Assembly: GCF_001613305.1 (NCBI RefSeq)
Contig: NZ_BDCC01000049.1
Span: 1 to 64,000, forward strand
Length of the DNA: 64,000 bases
Source of the DNA: Nocardia vaccinii NBRC 15922
GTDB lineage: Bacteria > Actinomycetota > Actinomycetes > Mycobacteriales > Mycobacteriaceae
Reading direction: 5' to 3'
Part shown: piece after piece, positions 10,099-18,185 of the stretch
Layout of the letters: each line of letters opens with the position of its first letter
Numbering within the stretch: position 1 is the first letter of the stretch
Made by a program: the position numbers and the translations under genes
The notes under the pieces: generated by a model
What the model was told of the DNA's origin: nothing
The model's input: the letters and a program-made list of their open reading frames with translations, nothing else
The model's database searches: none

Positions 10099-11391
10099 TC
10101 AGGCCGGGCCATGCCGGTAGGTCAGCGCTCGAGCGCGTCCGGGAAGCCGAACATTGTGACCAGCGCCGGATCGTGGAACTTGATCACGTGGGAGACGCCG
10201 GTGGCGGTGGGTGCCAGCACCACGACTCCGTCGGCTCGCGGCGTACCGTCCGCGCCCCGGCGGTACACGACGGCGGCCGGCTGTCCATTGGCGGTGGTCG
10301 CGATCATCCGCCAATCGCCGGGCGTGCCCAGCACGTACGCATCGAGTATGTGGATACACGTCGCCCGGCCCGACTGCCAGTCGCCGAACGGCGTCGCCTC
10401 CAGGGTGGCGTCGACGCGCAGCACCTGTTCGAGCAGGCCCGCGTCGGAGCGCTCGAACGCCGCGATATGCCAAGTCATAGGCAGTGGGCTGGACGGGGGC
10501 GAGCACACCGGCGGCTATCAGCGTGGACAGTTCGCCCATGACCTCGCCGAAGATCTGCGGTGCGGCCTGGATCAGCACGCCGATGTTGAGACCGATGAGG
10601 TGGACCTGATGTCTGTACACCAGATCCCAGTTGGTGATCGCGGCTTCACCGCCCGCCGAGCCGTAGACGACGACCCGACCGGTGATTCGCTTGGCGGCGG
10701 CCAGACTGGCCTCGAAGGTGGCACCGCCTGCCGATTCCAGCGCCACATCGACGCCGGCTCCGCCGGTCAGCCTCAAGACCTCGGCGGCGAGATCGCCGTG
10801 GAGGGAGTCCAGAACGTGGTCGGCGCCCAATGCCAGTACTGTCTCGTGCTTGGCCGGCGAGGCGGTGGCGACAACTGTCGCGCCATAGTGCTTGGCGATG
10901 GCTATCGCGGCCTGGCCGGTCGCGCCCGCCGCGGCCTGGATCAGCACGGTCTGCCCGGCTGTGATGCCGCCCAAGGGTTTGAGTGCGGCCAGCGCGGTGG
11001 GCCAGTTGACCATCAGCCCCAGCGCCTGCTGCTCCGTCCAGCCGGGTGGCACCGGCACCGCCGCGGCCGCGGGCAGCACCATGTAATCGGCGAAAGCGCC
11101 GACTCCGACGCCGACGACACGAGCCCCCGGCCGCGGGCTGGTCACCGCGTCGCCCACCGCGACAACCTCACCGGCGGCCTCGAAACCCGCCAGGTACGGC
11201 GGCTGCGGGCCGTCCCCGAACGTGCCGTGGGACTTCGAGATGTCGGCGAAATTGACACCGGCTGCGGTGACGCGGATCAGCACCTCGCCCGGACCGGGGT
11301 TCGGCACCGGCGCGTCGGTGATCAGACGCATGTCCCGCGGGCCATTGCGGGAGGTCTGCTGCAGCGCGCGCATGGTCGCGGGAATGCTCAT
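10099..11391 (-). CDS. zinc-less quinone oxidoreductase (MDR family), 3' end replaced by out-of-frame sequence
   Basis: The first about 308 residues are a normal NADPH:quinone oxidoreductase. They include the N-terminal GroES-like part (GVNFADISKSHGTFG) and the Rossmann nucleotide motif (AAAGATGQAAIAIAKHYGA), without zinc ligands. The protein is normal up to PTAYDLA, close to the usual C-terminus near residue 325. From about 10475 downward the frame enters sequence that encodes a sigma-factor C-terminus in another frame. The product therefore gains about 120 Arg/Pro-rich out-of-frame residues and ends at 10099. The start ATG 11391 has AAAGAAAGG upstream. The catalytic core is intact, so activity is possible, but the tail is unlike any family member. 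I read it as a deletion scar. Confidence 0.7.
   Translation of the reverse strand: MSIPATMRALQQTSRNGPRDMRLITDAPVPNPGPGEVLIRVTAAGVNFADISKSHGTFGDGPQPPYLAGFEAAGEVVAVGDAVTSPRPGARVVGVGVGAFADYMVLPAAAAVPVPPGWTEQQALGLMVNWPTALAALKPLGGITAGQTVLIQAAAGATGQAAIAIAKHYGATVVATASPAKHETVLALGADHVLDSLHGDLAAEVLRLTGGAGVDVALESAGGATFEASLAAAKRITGRVVVYGSAGGEAAITNWDLVYRHQVHLIGLNIGVLIQAAPQIFGEVMGELSTLIAAGVLAPVQPTAYDLAYRGVRALRRGPARTGAARRRHPGGDAVRRLAVGPGDVYPHTRCVRAGHARRLADDRDHRQWTAGRRRVPPGRGRYAASRRSRGAGTHRHRRLPRDQVPRSGAGHNVRLPGRARALTYRHGPA
10122..10478 (-). pseudogene. 3' remnant of an ECF sigma factor with SnoaL-like C-terminal domain
   Basis: In the frame opening at about 10478, the translation reads IAAFERSDAGLLEQVLRVDA, then GRATCIHILDAYVLGTPGDW and RMIATTANGQPAAVVYRRGA, ending at 10122. 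This is the SnoaL-like C-terminal third of actinobacterial ECF sigma factors of the SigG/SigJ-like type with a C-terminal extension. The sigma2 and sigma4 DNA-binding regions are absent. Sequence before IAAFERSD belongs to the oxidoreductase in another frame, so the junction is sharp and lies near 10470-10480. No ribosome binding site precedes the internal ATG at 10478. I treat it as the remains of a neighbouring gene lost by deletion. Confidence 0.7.
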
Positions 11392-12001
11392 CGGCGATCG
11401 GCCTTTCTTTCTCGGCGTACTTGATCGAGACCGGCCAATCGAGCGGGCCGGCCCTCCACCATGTAGACCCCGGTCGCCGCAGAAAGGAATCGACCGCTCC
11501 CGGACCTCGGTCTCGGCCTCCGCCGAGGGGAGTCGGCTGGATATGTTGAGCTCGACCTCGCCGCAGAGCCCTGCCACTGCCTGCGCAGCCGAGAAATTCA
11601 GCGGAAGGTCGGGTCACCCATGGCGCAATCCTTCGTGTCCAGGTGTCGACAGTGGGTCCGGTGTGTCTTCGAGAATGATGGCGTGAGGCGTATCTCCGGC
11701 GCACCGGCAGTGGATCTCTCGGACCGATCCCCGAATCTATCCGAAGGACTTTTGCGACACGGGCCGGTTGGCGCCGTGGTCGTCCGGGCCGGACCAATAT
11801 CCGGCGCGGTCTTCTGACTGAATATGCTTATGTTTCAGGCTTGATCTGTCGCCAATTCGACTACGGTATGTGCCGATGGGTGTCGCACAGCGACCGGTGG
11901 CGGTTGGTGCTGATATCCATTTCGTGCTTGGCCAGCGATCGTCTATGCCGTTATTCGGGACCGACCACATCACCGGATGCTCTTCCTGTCAGGAGCCGCT
12001 T
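11392..12001. other. intergenic region of about 610 bp before ctaD
   Basis: Only short, atypical open frames occur here, none with a recognisable protein family or a convincing ribosome binding site. The stretch must hold the promoters of the oxidoreductase (leftward) and of ctaD (rightward), but I cannot place -10/-35 boxes with confidence. Confidence 0.5.
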
Positions 12002-13741
12002 GTGACCGCCGTAACGCCTCGTACTCCCGCTCAGCTCGTGCCGTCGCGCCCGTTCCCGGCGCGGACCGGGCCGAAGGGTTCGTTCATCTACAAGTTGGTC
12101 ACCACCACCGACCCGAAGGTCCTCGGGGTGATGTACCTGGTGACGGCCACGTCGTTCTTCATGATCGGCGGGCTGATGGCGTTGCTGATGCGTGCGGAGC
12201 TGGCTCGTCCGGGTCTGCAGTTCCTCTCGCCCGAGCAGTTCAACCAGCTGTTCACCATGCACGGCACGATCATGCTGCTGTTCTATGCGACGGCGATCGT
12301 GTTCGGTTTCGCGAACATCGTGTTGCCGCTGCAGATCGGCGCGCCCGATGTGGCCTTCCCGCGTCTGAACGCGTTCAGCTATTGGCTGTACCTGTTCGGC
12401 GCGACCATGGCGACCGCCGGTTTCATCACTCCCGGCGGCGCGGCCGACTTCGGCTGGACCGCGTACACCCCGCTGTCGGATATCCTGCACTCCCCGGGTG
12501 TCGGGGGCGACCTGTGGATTCTGGGTCTTGCCGTGTCCGGTCTCGGCACCATTCTGGGTGCGGTGAATATGCTGACGACGGTGGTCTGCTTGCGCTGTCC
12601 GGGTATGACTCCGTTCCGGATGCCGATCTTCACCTGGAATATCGCGGTCACCAGCATACTGATCCTGATGGTCTTCCCGTTGCTGACCGCTGCGTTGATG
12701 GGTCTGTTCTATGACCGGCACCTCGGTGGGCACATCTATGACCCGGCCAACGGTGGCGCCATTCTGTACCAGCACCTGTTCTGGTATTTCGGGCACCCCG
12801 AGGTGTACATCATCGCGTTGCCGTTCTTCGGCATCGTCTCGGAGGTCTTCCCGGTCTTCAGCCGCAAGCCGGTCTTCGGTTACACCACGCTGGTCTACGC
12901 GACCTTGGGTATCGCGGCGTTATCGGTCGCGGTGTGGGCGCATCACATGTTTGTGACGGGTTCGGTGTTGTTGCCGTTCTTCTCGTTCATGACCTTCCTG
13001 ATCGCGGTTCCGACCGGTGTGAAGTTCTTCAACTGGATCGGCACCATGGTGCGTGGTCAGTTGACGTTCGAGACGCCGATGCTGTGGTCGGTGGGCTTCC
13101 TGGTCACGTTCCTGTTCGGTGGTTTGTCCGGTGTCATCCTGGCCAATCCGCCGCTGGATTTCCACGTGTCGGACACCTATTTCGTGGTCGCGCATTTCCA
13201 TTACGTGCTCTTCGGCACCATCGTGTTCGCCACCTTCGCGGGCATCTACTTCTGGTTCCCGAAGATGACCGGCCGGATGATGGACGAGCGCCTGGGCAAG
13301 TGGCACTTCTGGACCACCTTGGTCGGTTTTCACACCACGTTCCTGGTGCAGCACTGGCTGGGTGCGGAGGGGATGCCGCGCCGGTACGCGGATTATCTGC
13401 CCACCGATGGTTTCACCACGTTGAACACCATCTCCACGATCGGCGCGTTCATCCTGGGCGGCTCGGCGCTGCCGTTCGTGTGGAACGTGTTCAAGTCCTA
13501 CCGTTATGGCGAGGTCGTGACGGTGGACGACCCGTGGGGCTACGGCAATTCGCTGGAGTGGGCGACCTCCTGCCCGCCGCCGCGGCACAACTTCTACGAG
13601 TTGCCGCGCATCCGGTCCGAGCGTCCGGCGTTCGAGCTGCACTACCCGCACATGGTGGAGCGGATGCGGGCCGAGGCACACGTCGGCTGGGGCGCGCAGT
13701 CGTATGACTCCGAGCCCGCACCAGCACGCAGTAACGCCTGA
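12002..13741 (+). CDS. ctaD: cytochrome c oxidase (aa3) subunit I
   Basis: This 579-residue polytopic membrane protein is the catalytic haem-copper subunit that reduces O2 to water and pumps protons. The haem a ligand lies in FTMHGTIMLL, the CuB ligand with the cross-linked Tyr in WYFGHPEVYIIALP, the HH pair in VWAHHMFV, and the haem ligands in VAHFHYVLFG. I take the GTG at 12002 as start, because AGGAG lies 8 bases upstream and GPKGSFIYKL then falls at the usual distance; the open frame extends back to 11870 without family similarity. No other cox genes are adjacent, which is common in mycolate actinomycetes, where ctaD often stands apart from ctaCEF-qcr and may have paralogues. Confidence 0.97.
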   Translation: MTAVTPRTPAQLVPSRPFPARTGPKGSFIYKLVTTTDPKVLGVMYLVTATSFFMIGGLMALLMRAELARPGLQFLSPEQFNQLFTMHGTIMLLFYATAIVFGFANIVLPLQIGAPDVAFPRLNAFSYWLYLFGATMATAGFITPGGAADFGWTAYTPLSDILHSPGVGGDLWILGLAVSGLGTILGAVNMLTTVVCLRCPGMTPFRMPIFTWNIAVTSILILMVFPLLTAALMGLFYDRHLGGHIYDPANGGAILYQHLFWYFGHPEVYIIALPFFGIVSEVFPVFSRKPVFGYTTLVYATLGIAALSVAVWAHHMFVTGSVLLPFFSFMTFLIAVPTGVKFFNWIGTMVRGQLTFETPMLWSVGFLVTFLFGGLSGVILANPPLDFHVSDTYFVVAHFHYVLFGTIVFATFAGIYFWFPKMTGRMMDERLGKWHFWTTLVGFHTTFLVQHWLGAEGMPRRYADYLPTDGFTTLNTISTIGAFILGGSALPFVWNVFKSYRYGEVVTVDDPWGYGNSLEWATSCPPPRHNFYELPRIRSERPAFELHYPHMVERMRAEAHVGWGAQSYDSEPAPARSNA

Positions 13742-13769
13742 CTCCGCCGGTTTCGGGTATCGCTGTGTG

Positions 13770-14549
13770 TCACCTGGTGACTCGTTCTTGGCTGTCTTCG
13801 CACGGGCGGTCATCGCGGTGGTTCGCGGGCGGGCGGTGCAGCCAGCGCAGATGCTCCCGGTTGCCGAGCAGGTCCAGCCGACGCCACAGCACAGGATTGT
13901 CGTCGGACTGGGTGGCGTGGCATCCGATCGCGGCCCGTTGCCGCGCGCGGTCGACCTCGATCGTGAGATCCAGTTCGGCGCTGCGGCGACCGCTGAAGCC
14001 GGTCCCGAACTCGGCATTGAGCCGCTCGGCGACCGATTGTGGTAAGGCCCAGGCCAATACGGGAATTTCCGATGCCGTTGCTGCCGCGAGCGCGGCCTCG
14101 GTCGCGCGGCGGTGGTCGGGGTGGCCGGTGATGCCGTTGTCGTCGAACACGAGCAGCAGATCCGCCTCACCGAGCGCGCCGAGGACGTGATCTGTCAGTT
14201 CGTCGAGCGGTGGTTGCGACAGACGCCCATCGGGGTAGGAAAACAGTTGTACGTGATCAACTCCGAGAACCTCTGCGGCGGCGGTGAGCTCTTCGGCGCG
14301 CACGTCGGCAAGCGGCCGGTCGGTTCGGCCGAGCGTGGACGCCTCACCGGAGGTGAAACACAACTCACGGACCCGTGCTCCCCGCTCGGCGAGCGTGGCC
14401 AGAACCGCACCGAGACCGAAGGACTCGTCGTCGGGGTGGGCACACACCGCGAGCACCTGCCGCGCGTGGGGCAAACAGTGATGGATGCTGTCATCGGTCT
14501 GCGTACCCACGGCGGGTTCGGCGGTATGCGCTGCGTGCGGTGTGGACAT
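13770..14549 (-). CDS. PIG-L/LmbE-like N-acetylglucosaminyl deacetylase family protein
   Basis: This is a 259-residue zinc-dependent deacetylase-type protein. The signature AHPDDESFGLG gives the catalytic and metal-binding residues, and GHPDH supplies the third metal histidine. The family includes MshB and Mca of mycothiol metabolism and many GlcNAc deacetylases; the exact substrate is not readable here. The ATG at 14549 is preceded by a strong GGAGGAGG, so the longer frame from 14786 is rejected. It follows the peroxiredoxin gene by 53 bp on the same strand. That thiol-redox neighbour makes a mycothiol-conjugate or thiol-related role worth testing (inference). It converges with ctaD. Confidence 0.85.
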   Translation of the reverse strand: MSTPHAAHTAEPAVGTQTDDSIHHCLPHARQVLAVCAHPDDESFGLGAVLATLAERGARVRELCFTSGEASTLGRTDRPLADVRAEELTAAAEVLGVDHVQLFSYPDGRLSQPPLDELTDHVLGALGEADLLLVFDDNGITGHPDHRRATEAALAAATASEIPVLAWALPQSVAERLNAEFGTGFSGRRSAELDLTIEVDRARQRAAIGCHATQSDDNPVLWRRLDLLGNREHLRWLHRPPANHRDDRPCEDSQERVTR

Positions 14550-14602
14550 GGTTCCTCCTCCGGACTCTTTTTCTACCCGGCCGACGAGAGCGCGGTTCAT
14601 CT

Positions 14603-15349
14603 TCAGTTCCCGGCGGGTGCGGTCCCCCCGGCTCGGATTGCCTGCTCGATGTCGTCGGCGCTGAGGGGCCGGGTGCAGAAGAACCAGTCCTGGCATTCGA
14701 CGTCGGCCTCGCGGCCGGCCATACGGTCGGCGGCCACCCCGCATGACCCCGCGGTCGGTACGATCACCCGGTCGCCGGGACGCCAATCGGCCGGTGTGGC
14801 CACACCGAATGCGTCGGCCGTCTGCAGGGACTGCATCAAGCGCAGCAGTTCGTCGAAATTGCGGCCTGTGCTGAGCGGGTAGTAGATGATCGCACGCACG
14901 ACCCCGGCCGGGTCGACGACGAAAACCGCGCGCACCGCCTTGGTGGAGTCCTCACCCGGCATGATCATTCCGTAACGTCGTGCGATCTCCATCGTGACGT
15001 CCTCGACCAGCGGAAAGCTGACCCGAACGTGGTCGTGGCCGTGGAAGCTGATCTTTTCTTCGATGGTGCGTAACCAGGCGATGTGGCTGTAGAGGCCGTC
15101 GACCGACAGGCCGACCAGCTCGGTGTTGTACTGCCGGAACTGTTCCTGCAGTGCCGCGAACTCGACGAATTCGCTGGTACAGACGGGTGTGAAGTCCGCT
15201 GGGTGGGAGAAGAAGATCACCCACTTTCCGGCGTAGTCGCGCGGAAAGTCGATCGGTCCCTGTGTCGTCGCGGCAGTGAACCTCGGTGCGGGATCACCGA
15301 TGCGCGGCATGACCGACACGGCTGCGGAAGAGTTCTCGGGAACGGTCAT
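14603..15349 (-). CDS. peroxiredoxin of the archaeal/Prx6-like AhpC-TSA type
   Basis: This is a 248-residue thiol peroxidase. The peroxidatic cysteine is Cys57 in DFTPVCTSEF, with an Arg-containing active-site loop further on. The C-terminal part holds additional cysteines (SCGVAADRM, ECQDWFFCTRPL) like the resolving cysteines of archaeal-type peroxiredoxins, so it is probably not a 1-Cys enzyme. The start ATG 15349 has GGAGG upstream. It reduces H2O2 or organic peroxides with thiols in the cytosol. It heads a leftward unit with the PIG-L gene and diverges from the CstR-like repressor. The repressor operator at 15639 lies about 290 bp upstream of this start, so direct control is uncertain. 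Confidence 0.92.
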   Translation of the reverse strand: MTVPENSSAAVSVMPRIGDPAPRFTAATTQGPIDFPRDYAGKWVIFFSHPADFTPVCTSEFVEFAALQEQFRQYNTELVGLSVDGLYSHIAWLRTIEEKISFHGHDHVRVSFPLVEDVTMEIARRYGMIMPGEDSTKAVRAVFVVDPAGVVRAIIYYPLSTGRNFDELLRLMQSLQTADAFGVATPADWRPGDRVIVPTAGSCGVAADRMAGREADVECQDWFFCTRPLSADDIEQAIRAGGTAPAGN

Positions 15350-15638
15350 CGGATACCTCCGCTTGTGATCGGATCGAGCAGGGCGACGCGAACCAGCGAC
15401 AGGGCGCGCAAAACTGACGAGAATGGCTCGTGGACATCGGCTGATACGCGGACGCCCCGATGGACGGAATCGCTGTTCTTGCCGACGCTATTTCGGTGCG
15501 TCCGGTTGCGCACGGGTACACAGACCCCAGTCGTCAGGACGTCGGTCCCGGGCGGCGATGGCCGTCGATGTCGGTCAGCGGGCGGCACCGCTCGGCGGCC
15601 AGTCGGCTCTCGCATGACTGACGCCACAACCTTCTATC

Positions 15639-15654
15639 ATACCCCTGGGGGTAT
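15639..15654. promoter_or_regulatory. CsoR/CstR-type operator: ATACCCC-TG-GGGGTAT
   Basis: A perfect inverted repeat of 7-bp arms with a 2-bp spacer lies 39 bp upstream of the CstR-like repressor start. GC-tract palindromes of this kind are the known binding sites of the CsoR/CstR/RcnR family. The same arms and spacing recur at 17677-17692 before the thioredoxin gene. The remaining 15350-15692 divergent region shows no other clear feature. Confidence 0.8.
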
Positions 15655-15692
15655 AGTCCGAGGTAGATGAATCAACGAGAAGGAATTTCGCC

Positions 15693-15962
15693 ATGGTGGG
15701 CAACGAAGAGACGATCGCAGTGGTACTGAACCGGCTGCGTCGCGCGCAGGGGCAACTCGGCGGCGTGATCGCCATGATCGAGCAGGGACGGCACTGCACA
15801 GAGGTCGTCACTCAGCTCGCCGCGGTGTCACATGCGCTGGACCGGGCCGGTTTCAAGATCGTCGCCACCGGGCTGCGCGAATGCACGACCGGCGAATCCG
15901 CCGACGGAACCGAACCGCTGAGCGAGGCCGAACTGGAGAAACTCTTTCTCGCTCTGGCCTGA
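15693..15962 (+). CDS. CsoR-family repressor with CstR-like Cys-Cys pattern
   Basis: This is an 89-residue, all-helical DUF156 repressor. The family's metal site in CsoR is Cys-x24-His-x3-Cys. Here Cys35 (GRHCTEV) and Cys64 (LRECTTG) are kept, but the position of the metal-binding His (residue 60) is Gly. Two cysteines 29 residues apart with no His is the pattern of CstR, which senses persulfides or reactive sulfur instead of Cu(I). Persulfide sensing is therefore inferred; a copper role is unlikely. Its operator at 15639-15654 is shared with the thioredoxin gene at 17282-17650, which suggests autoregulation and control of a thiol-repair enzyme. AGAAGGA lies upstream of the ATG at 15693. Confidence 0.85.
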   Translation: MVGNEETIAVVLNRLRRAQGQLGGVIAMIEQGRHCTEVVTQLAAVSHALDRAGFKIVATGLRECTTGESADGTEPLSEAELEKLFLALA

Positions 15963-16402
15963 AAATTCAGTGCCCGGCAACCCTGCTGCTATGCCGACTC
16001 GGACTGCCCGCCGCCGTGCCCTGCAGTGTGTCCGGAGCCTGACAGCTTGGCCACATTCACTATCGAAAGGAAGTGCCGGCAATCATGGACCCGGCCATCT
16101 CCACGTGCTGCGCACCGACCGGTAGCCGATGCCGTCGAGCGGACTCGGCGGGTCACCGATGAATCGGACCTCGAGCCGATTGCGTCGGAGGCAGCGACCG
16201 AACTCCGCGCCGCGATCGATAGCCTGGATGCCGACTTTACATACCGCGGACGGGGCAGAATCGCCGACAGTTCACGCATTCGGGCCGGCCGAGCATCAAC
16301 GGTCCTCCGCCGCCAGGGCGGTGCATCGTGAAACGGCTTGCTTCTGAAATGTACGACTGCGCGCCAACCGGTTCTGCTGGTGACTTACCCGGAAAGGCCG
16401 AC
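15963..16402. other. region of about 440 bp without a recognisable gene
   Basis: Short overlapping open frames exist on both strands, but codon use is mixed and none resembles a family I know. One rightward frame contains VTDESDLEPIASEAATELRA, which looks protein-like and may be decayed coding sequence. Confidence 0.4.
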
Positions 16403-16729
16403 ATGGTAATCGGGTGGTGGGGTGATCTCGGGCCCACCGCTGGTGATGTCGGCGAATTGTGGCGGCGAGCCACAGTATTCGCCGGGCTTGCTGGAGGAGG
16501 CCTGATCGTGGAAGACGAAGTATGGCTGTCGAGCGAGGGTGATGTGCACTTGCGGATCTGGCTCGGCGCTATGGTTTTCGACTACACGGCCACCGCGGAG
16601 GCGGCGCGCAATTTGATCCGCGATTGGAAGCGAAAGCGTTGTTGCACAATCGAAGTAATGCGCGAAAACATTGCGGAATATCCACTTCCGGTCCGTCTGC
16701 CGTGCGAACGACTGTACGTCGGGCCATGA
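16403..16729 (+). CDS. hypothetical protein, about 108 residues
   Basis: I do not recognise this protein. The ATG at 16403 follows GGAAAGG by a good distance; the frame also extends back to a GTG at 16328. The sequence is a plausible small alpha/beta protein (FAGLAGGGLIVEDEVWLSSE, then HLRIWLGAMVFDYTAT) with a basic, Cys-containing stretch (RKRCCTIEV) near the end. Its third codon positions are less GC-rich than in neighbouring genes, and a longer frame on the other strand overlaps it. It could be a recently acquired gene or a chance frame. Confidence 0.35.
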   Translation: MVIGWWGDLGPTAGDVGELWRRATVFAGLAGGGLIVEDEVWLSSEGDVHLRIWLGAMVFDYTATAEAARNLIRDWKRKRCCTIEVMRENIAEYPLPVRLPCERLYVGP

Positions 16730-17000
16730 TCGAAGCATGGCGCTGTCAACGCAACCGCCCGACCGTTCGGCTGGGCCTTCACTCGCCATGGCCACGACGA
16801 TCTGCTGTATCGCCTCGGCCGCTACGACCCGAACGTCCCGCCCGCTTGCCACATAATTTCGTCGAACCAACGGGCGCAGCCACTGGGAAGACCGCTCCCA
16901 GGCTGCGCAGTTGGCCGACTCCGCGCACCCGGTCGGCTATCAGTTCGGCGTCACCCGGCAGGTGACAGTTGCCTCACCGATTGCCTCACCGATGTCTGGT

Positions 17001-17117
17001 TCAGTGCAGGAACAGGACCTTGACGAGCATGAAGGCGGCTACGGCGAACGCGACAACGCTGTCGCCGGTTCGATACACAACGTCCACCCGGTAATTCCGC
17101 TGCGAGACCGTAACCAC
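17001..17117 (-). CDS. possible 38-residue single-pass membrane peptide
   Basis: A leftward frame from a GTG at 17117 encodes a short peptide. It has a polar N-terminus (SQRNYRVDVVYRTGD) followed by one hydrophobic helix (VVAFAVAAFMLVKVLFLH) and a stop. The pattern is that of a small membrane protein and the frame continues upstream without a better start. No clear ribosome binding site is seen, so this is a weak call. Confidence 0.3.
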   Translation of the reverse strand: MVTVSQRNYRVDVVYRTGDSVVAFAVAAFMLVKVLFLH

Positions 17118-17281
17118 ACCAACCGAATCCGGCAGCGCGGGCGTGCCGCGAACGCCCTTCGCCTGCGCACCGTCGCGGCGTGCTGCCCCGGATTCGGCGC
17201 GGCGGGCCGACCGACGTGAACGATGCGCGACACATCGCGGTGAGCACCGCCACCGATGCCTCAGCTCTCCGACGCTTCGGC

Positions 17282-17650
17282 TCAGACCCTCTCACCCTGT
17301 GTCGACAGCTCACGGCGCACGTCGTCCATATTCAGACTGCGAGCGCGTGAGATCAGCTGCTCCAGTGCATCTTCGGGCACCACTCCCGGTTGCGCGTACA
17401 GTACGACGCCTTCGCGAACGATCATCAGCGTCGGTATCGAGCTGATCTGGAACGAGGCCGCCAACTCCTGCTCGACCTCGGTATCGACCTTCCCGAACAC
17501 GATGTCCGGATGCTTCGCCGCTACGCGCTCGAAAATCGGCGCGAACATCCGGCAGGGCCCGCACCAGGATGCCCAGAAGTCCAGCAGTACCACATCCGAA
17601 TCCGCGAACACCTGGTCGAAATTCTGCTTGGTCACCGTCGTAGTTGCCAT
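17282..17650 (-). CDS. trxA: thioredoxin
   Basis: This is a 122-residue cytosolic disulfide reductase of normal length. The active site WCGPC (Cys30/Cys33) and the cis-proline loop (SSIPTLMI) are intact. The ATG at 17650 has GAGGAAGAG upstream, while the longer frame from 17731 runs through the operator and is rejected. A palindrome identical in half-sites and spacing to the one before the CstR-like gene lies 27-42 bp upstream of the start. The gene is therefore probably repressed by that regulator and induced by its thiol or sulfur signal, possibly to reduce persulfidated proteins (inference). Confidence 0.95.
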   Translation of the reverse strand: MATTTVTKQNFDQVFADSDVVLLDFWASWCGPCRMFAPIFERVAAKHPDIVFGKVDTEVEQELAASFQISSIPTLMIVREGVVLYAQPGVVPEDALEQLISRARSLNMDDVRRELSTQGERV

Positions 17651-17676
17651 GTCTACTCTTCCTCTCTGTGAATGAC

Positions 17677-17692
17677 ATACCCCGGGGGGTAT
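17677..17692. promoter_or_regulatory. CsoR/CstR-type operator: ATACCCC-GG-GGGGTAT
   Basis: This perfect palindrome has the same 7-bp arms and 2-bp spacer as at 15639-15654. It lies directly upstream of the thioredoxin start, where it would overlap a promoter. The remaining 17693-17951 sequence shows no convincing gene. Confidence 0.82.
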
Positions 17693-17951
17693 ATGTGAAA
17701 GCTGCGGACGCGGCGGTTCTATTCCTGCCACTCGTGCCCTTCGGCAAGCCGCGCAGGCGGAATGGGGAACCTCACTCGCGTGCCGCCGCTCGGTCCGGCC
17801 TGGACACCGCAGTCGAAGGCTCCGTCAACCAGGTGAATCGAACCTGTGGCGTCGCCGCTGCATTCGACCGCCCTCGATCGCGCGCGGCCGACCAGCTGTT
17901 ACAGCACAGCTCCGACGTTCAGGGGCGCTTCGGAACGCTGGAATCGGCATG

Positions 17952-18137
17952 TCAGTGTGTTGGCGTTCCGTGCTGGTCGGCGACCGCTGATTTGTCGTAG
18001 ACCAGTGAGTATCGCCAGAACAGAGGTCGGCGAATGTGTGCGCCGGGCAGGTATTCGGCTGCTGCGCTGCGGATCTCGGCGAGCGTCTCACGCGCGGGCG
18101 CGACGCGCGGGTCCGGCCGGCGGTTCTCGGCCGGCAA
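17952..18137 (-). CDS. small conserved-looking hypothetical protein, 61 residues
   Basis: The peptide has a helical stretch followed by a basic/aromatic motif (EIRSAAAEYLPGAHIRR, then PLFWRYSLVY). This resembles small actinobacterial hypothetical proteins of about 60 residues that I recall with a LLPGA...FWRY core, but I cannot name a function. It lies 48 bp downstream of the alpha/beta hydrolase on the same strand and could be the last gene of the TetR-hydrolase unit. There is no strong ribosome binding site. Confidence 0.45.
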   Translation of the reverse strand: MPAENRRPDPRVAPARETLAEIRSAAAEYLPGAHIRRPLFWRYSLVYDKSAVADQHGTPTH

Positions 18138-18185
18138 CGGCGCGACCAGGCACCGGCCCGGGTATCCGGACCACCGCCGGGTGCT

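Noticed and set aside
15693..15962. Considered a copper-sensing CsoR
   Set aside because: The metal-ligand histidine position is Gly, and no copper ATPase or chaperone gene is nearby.
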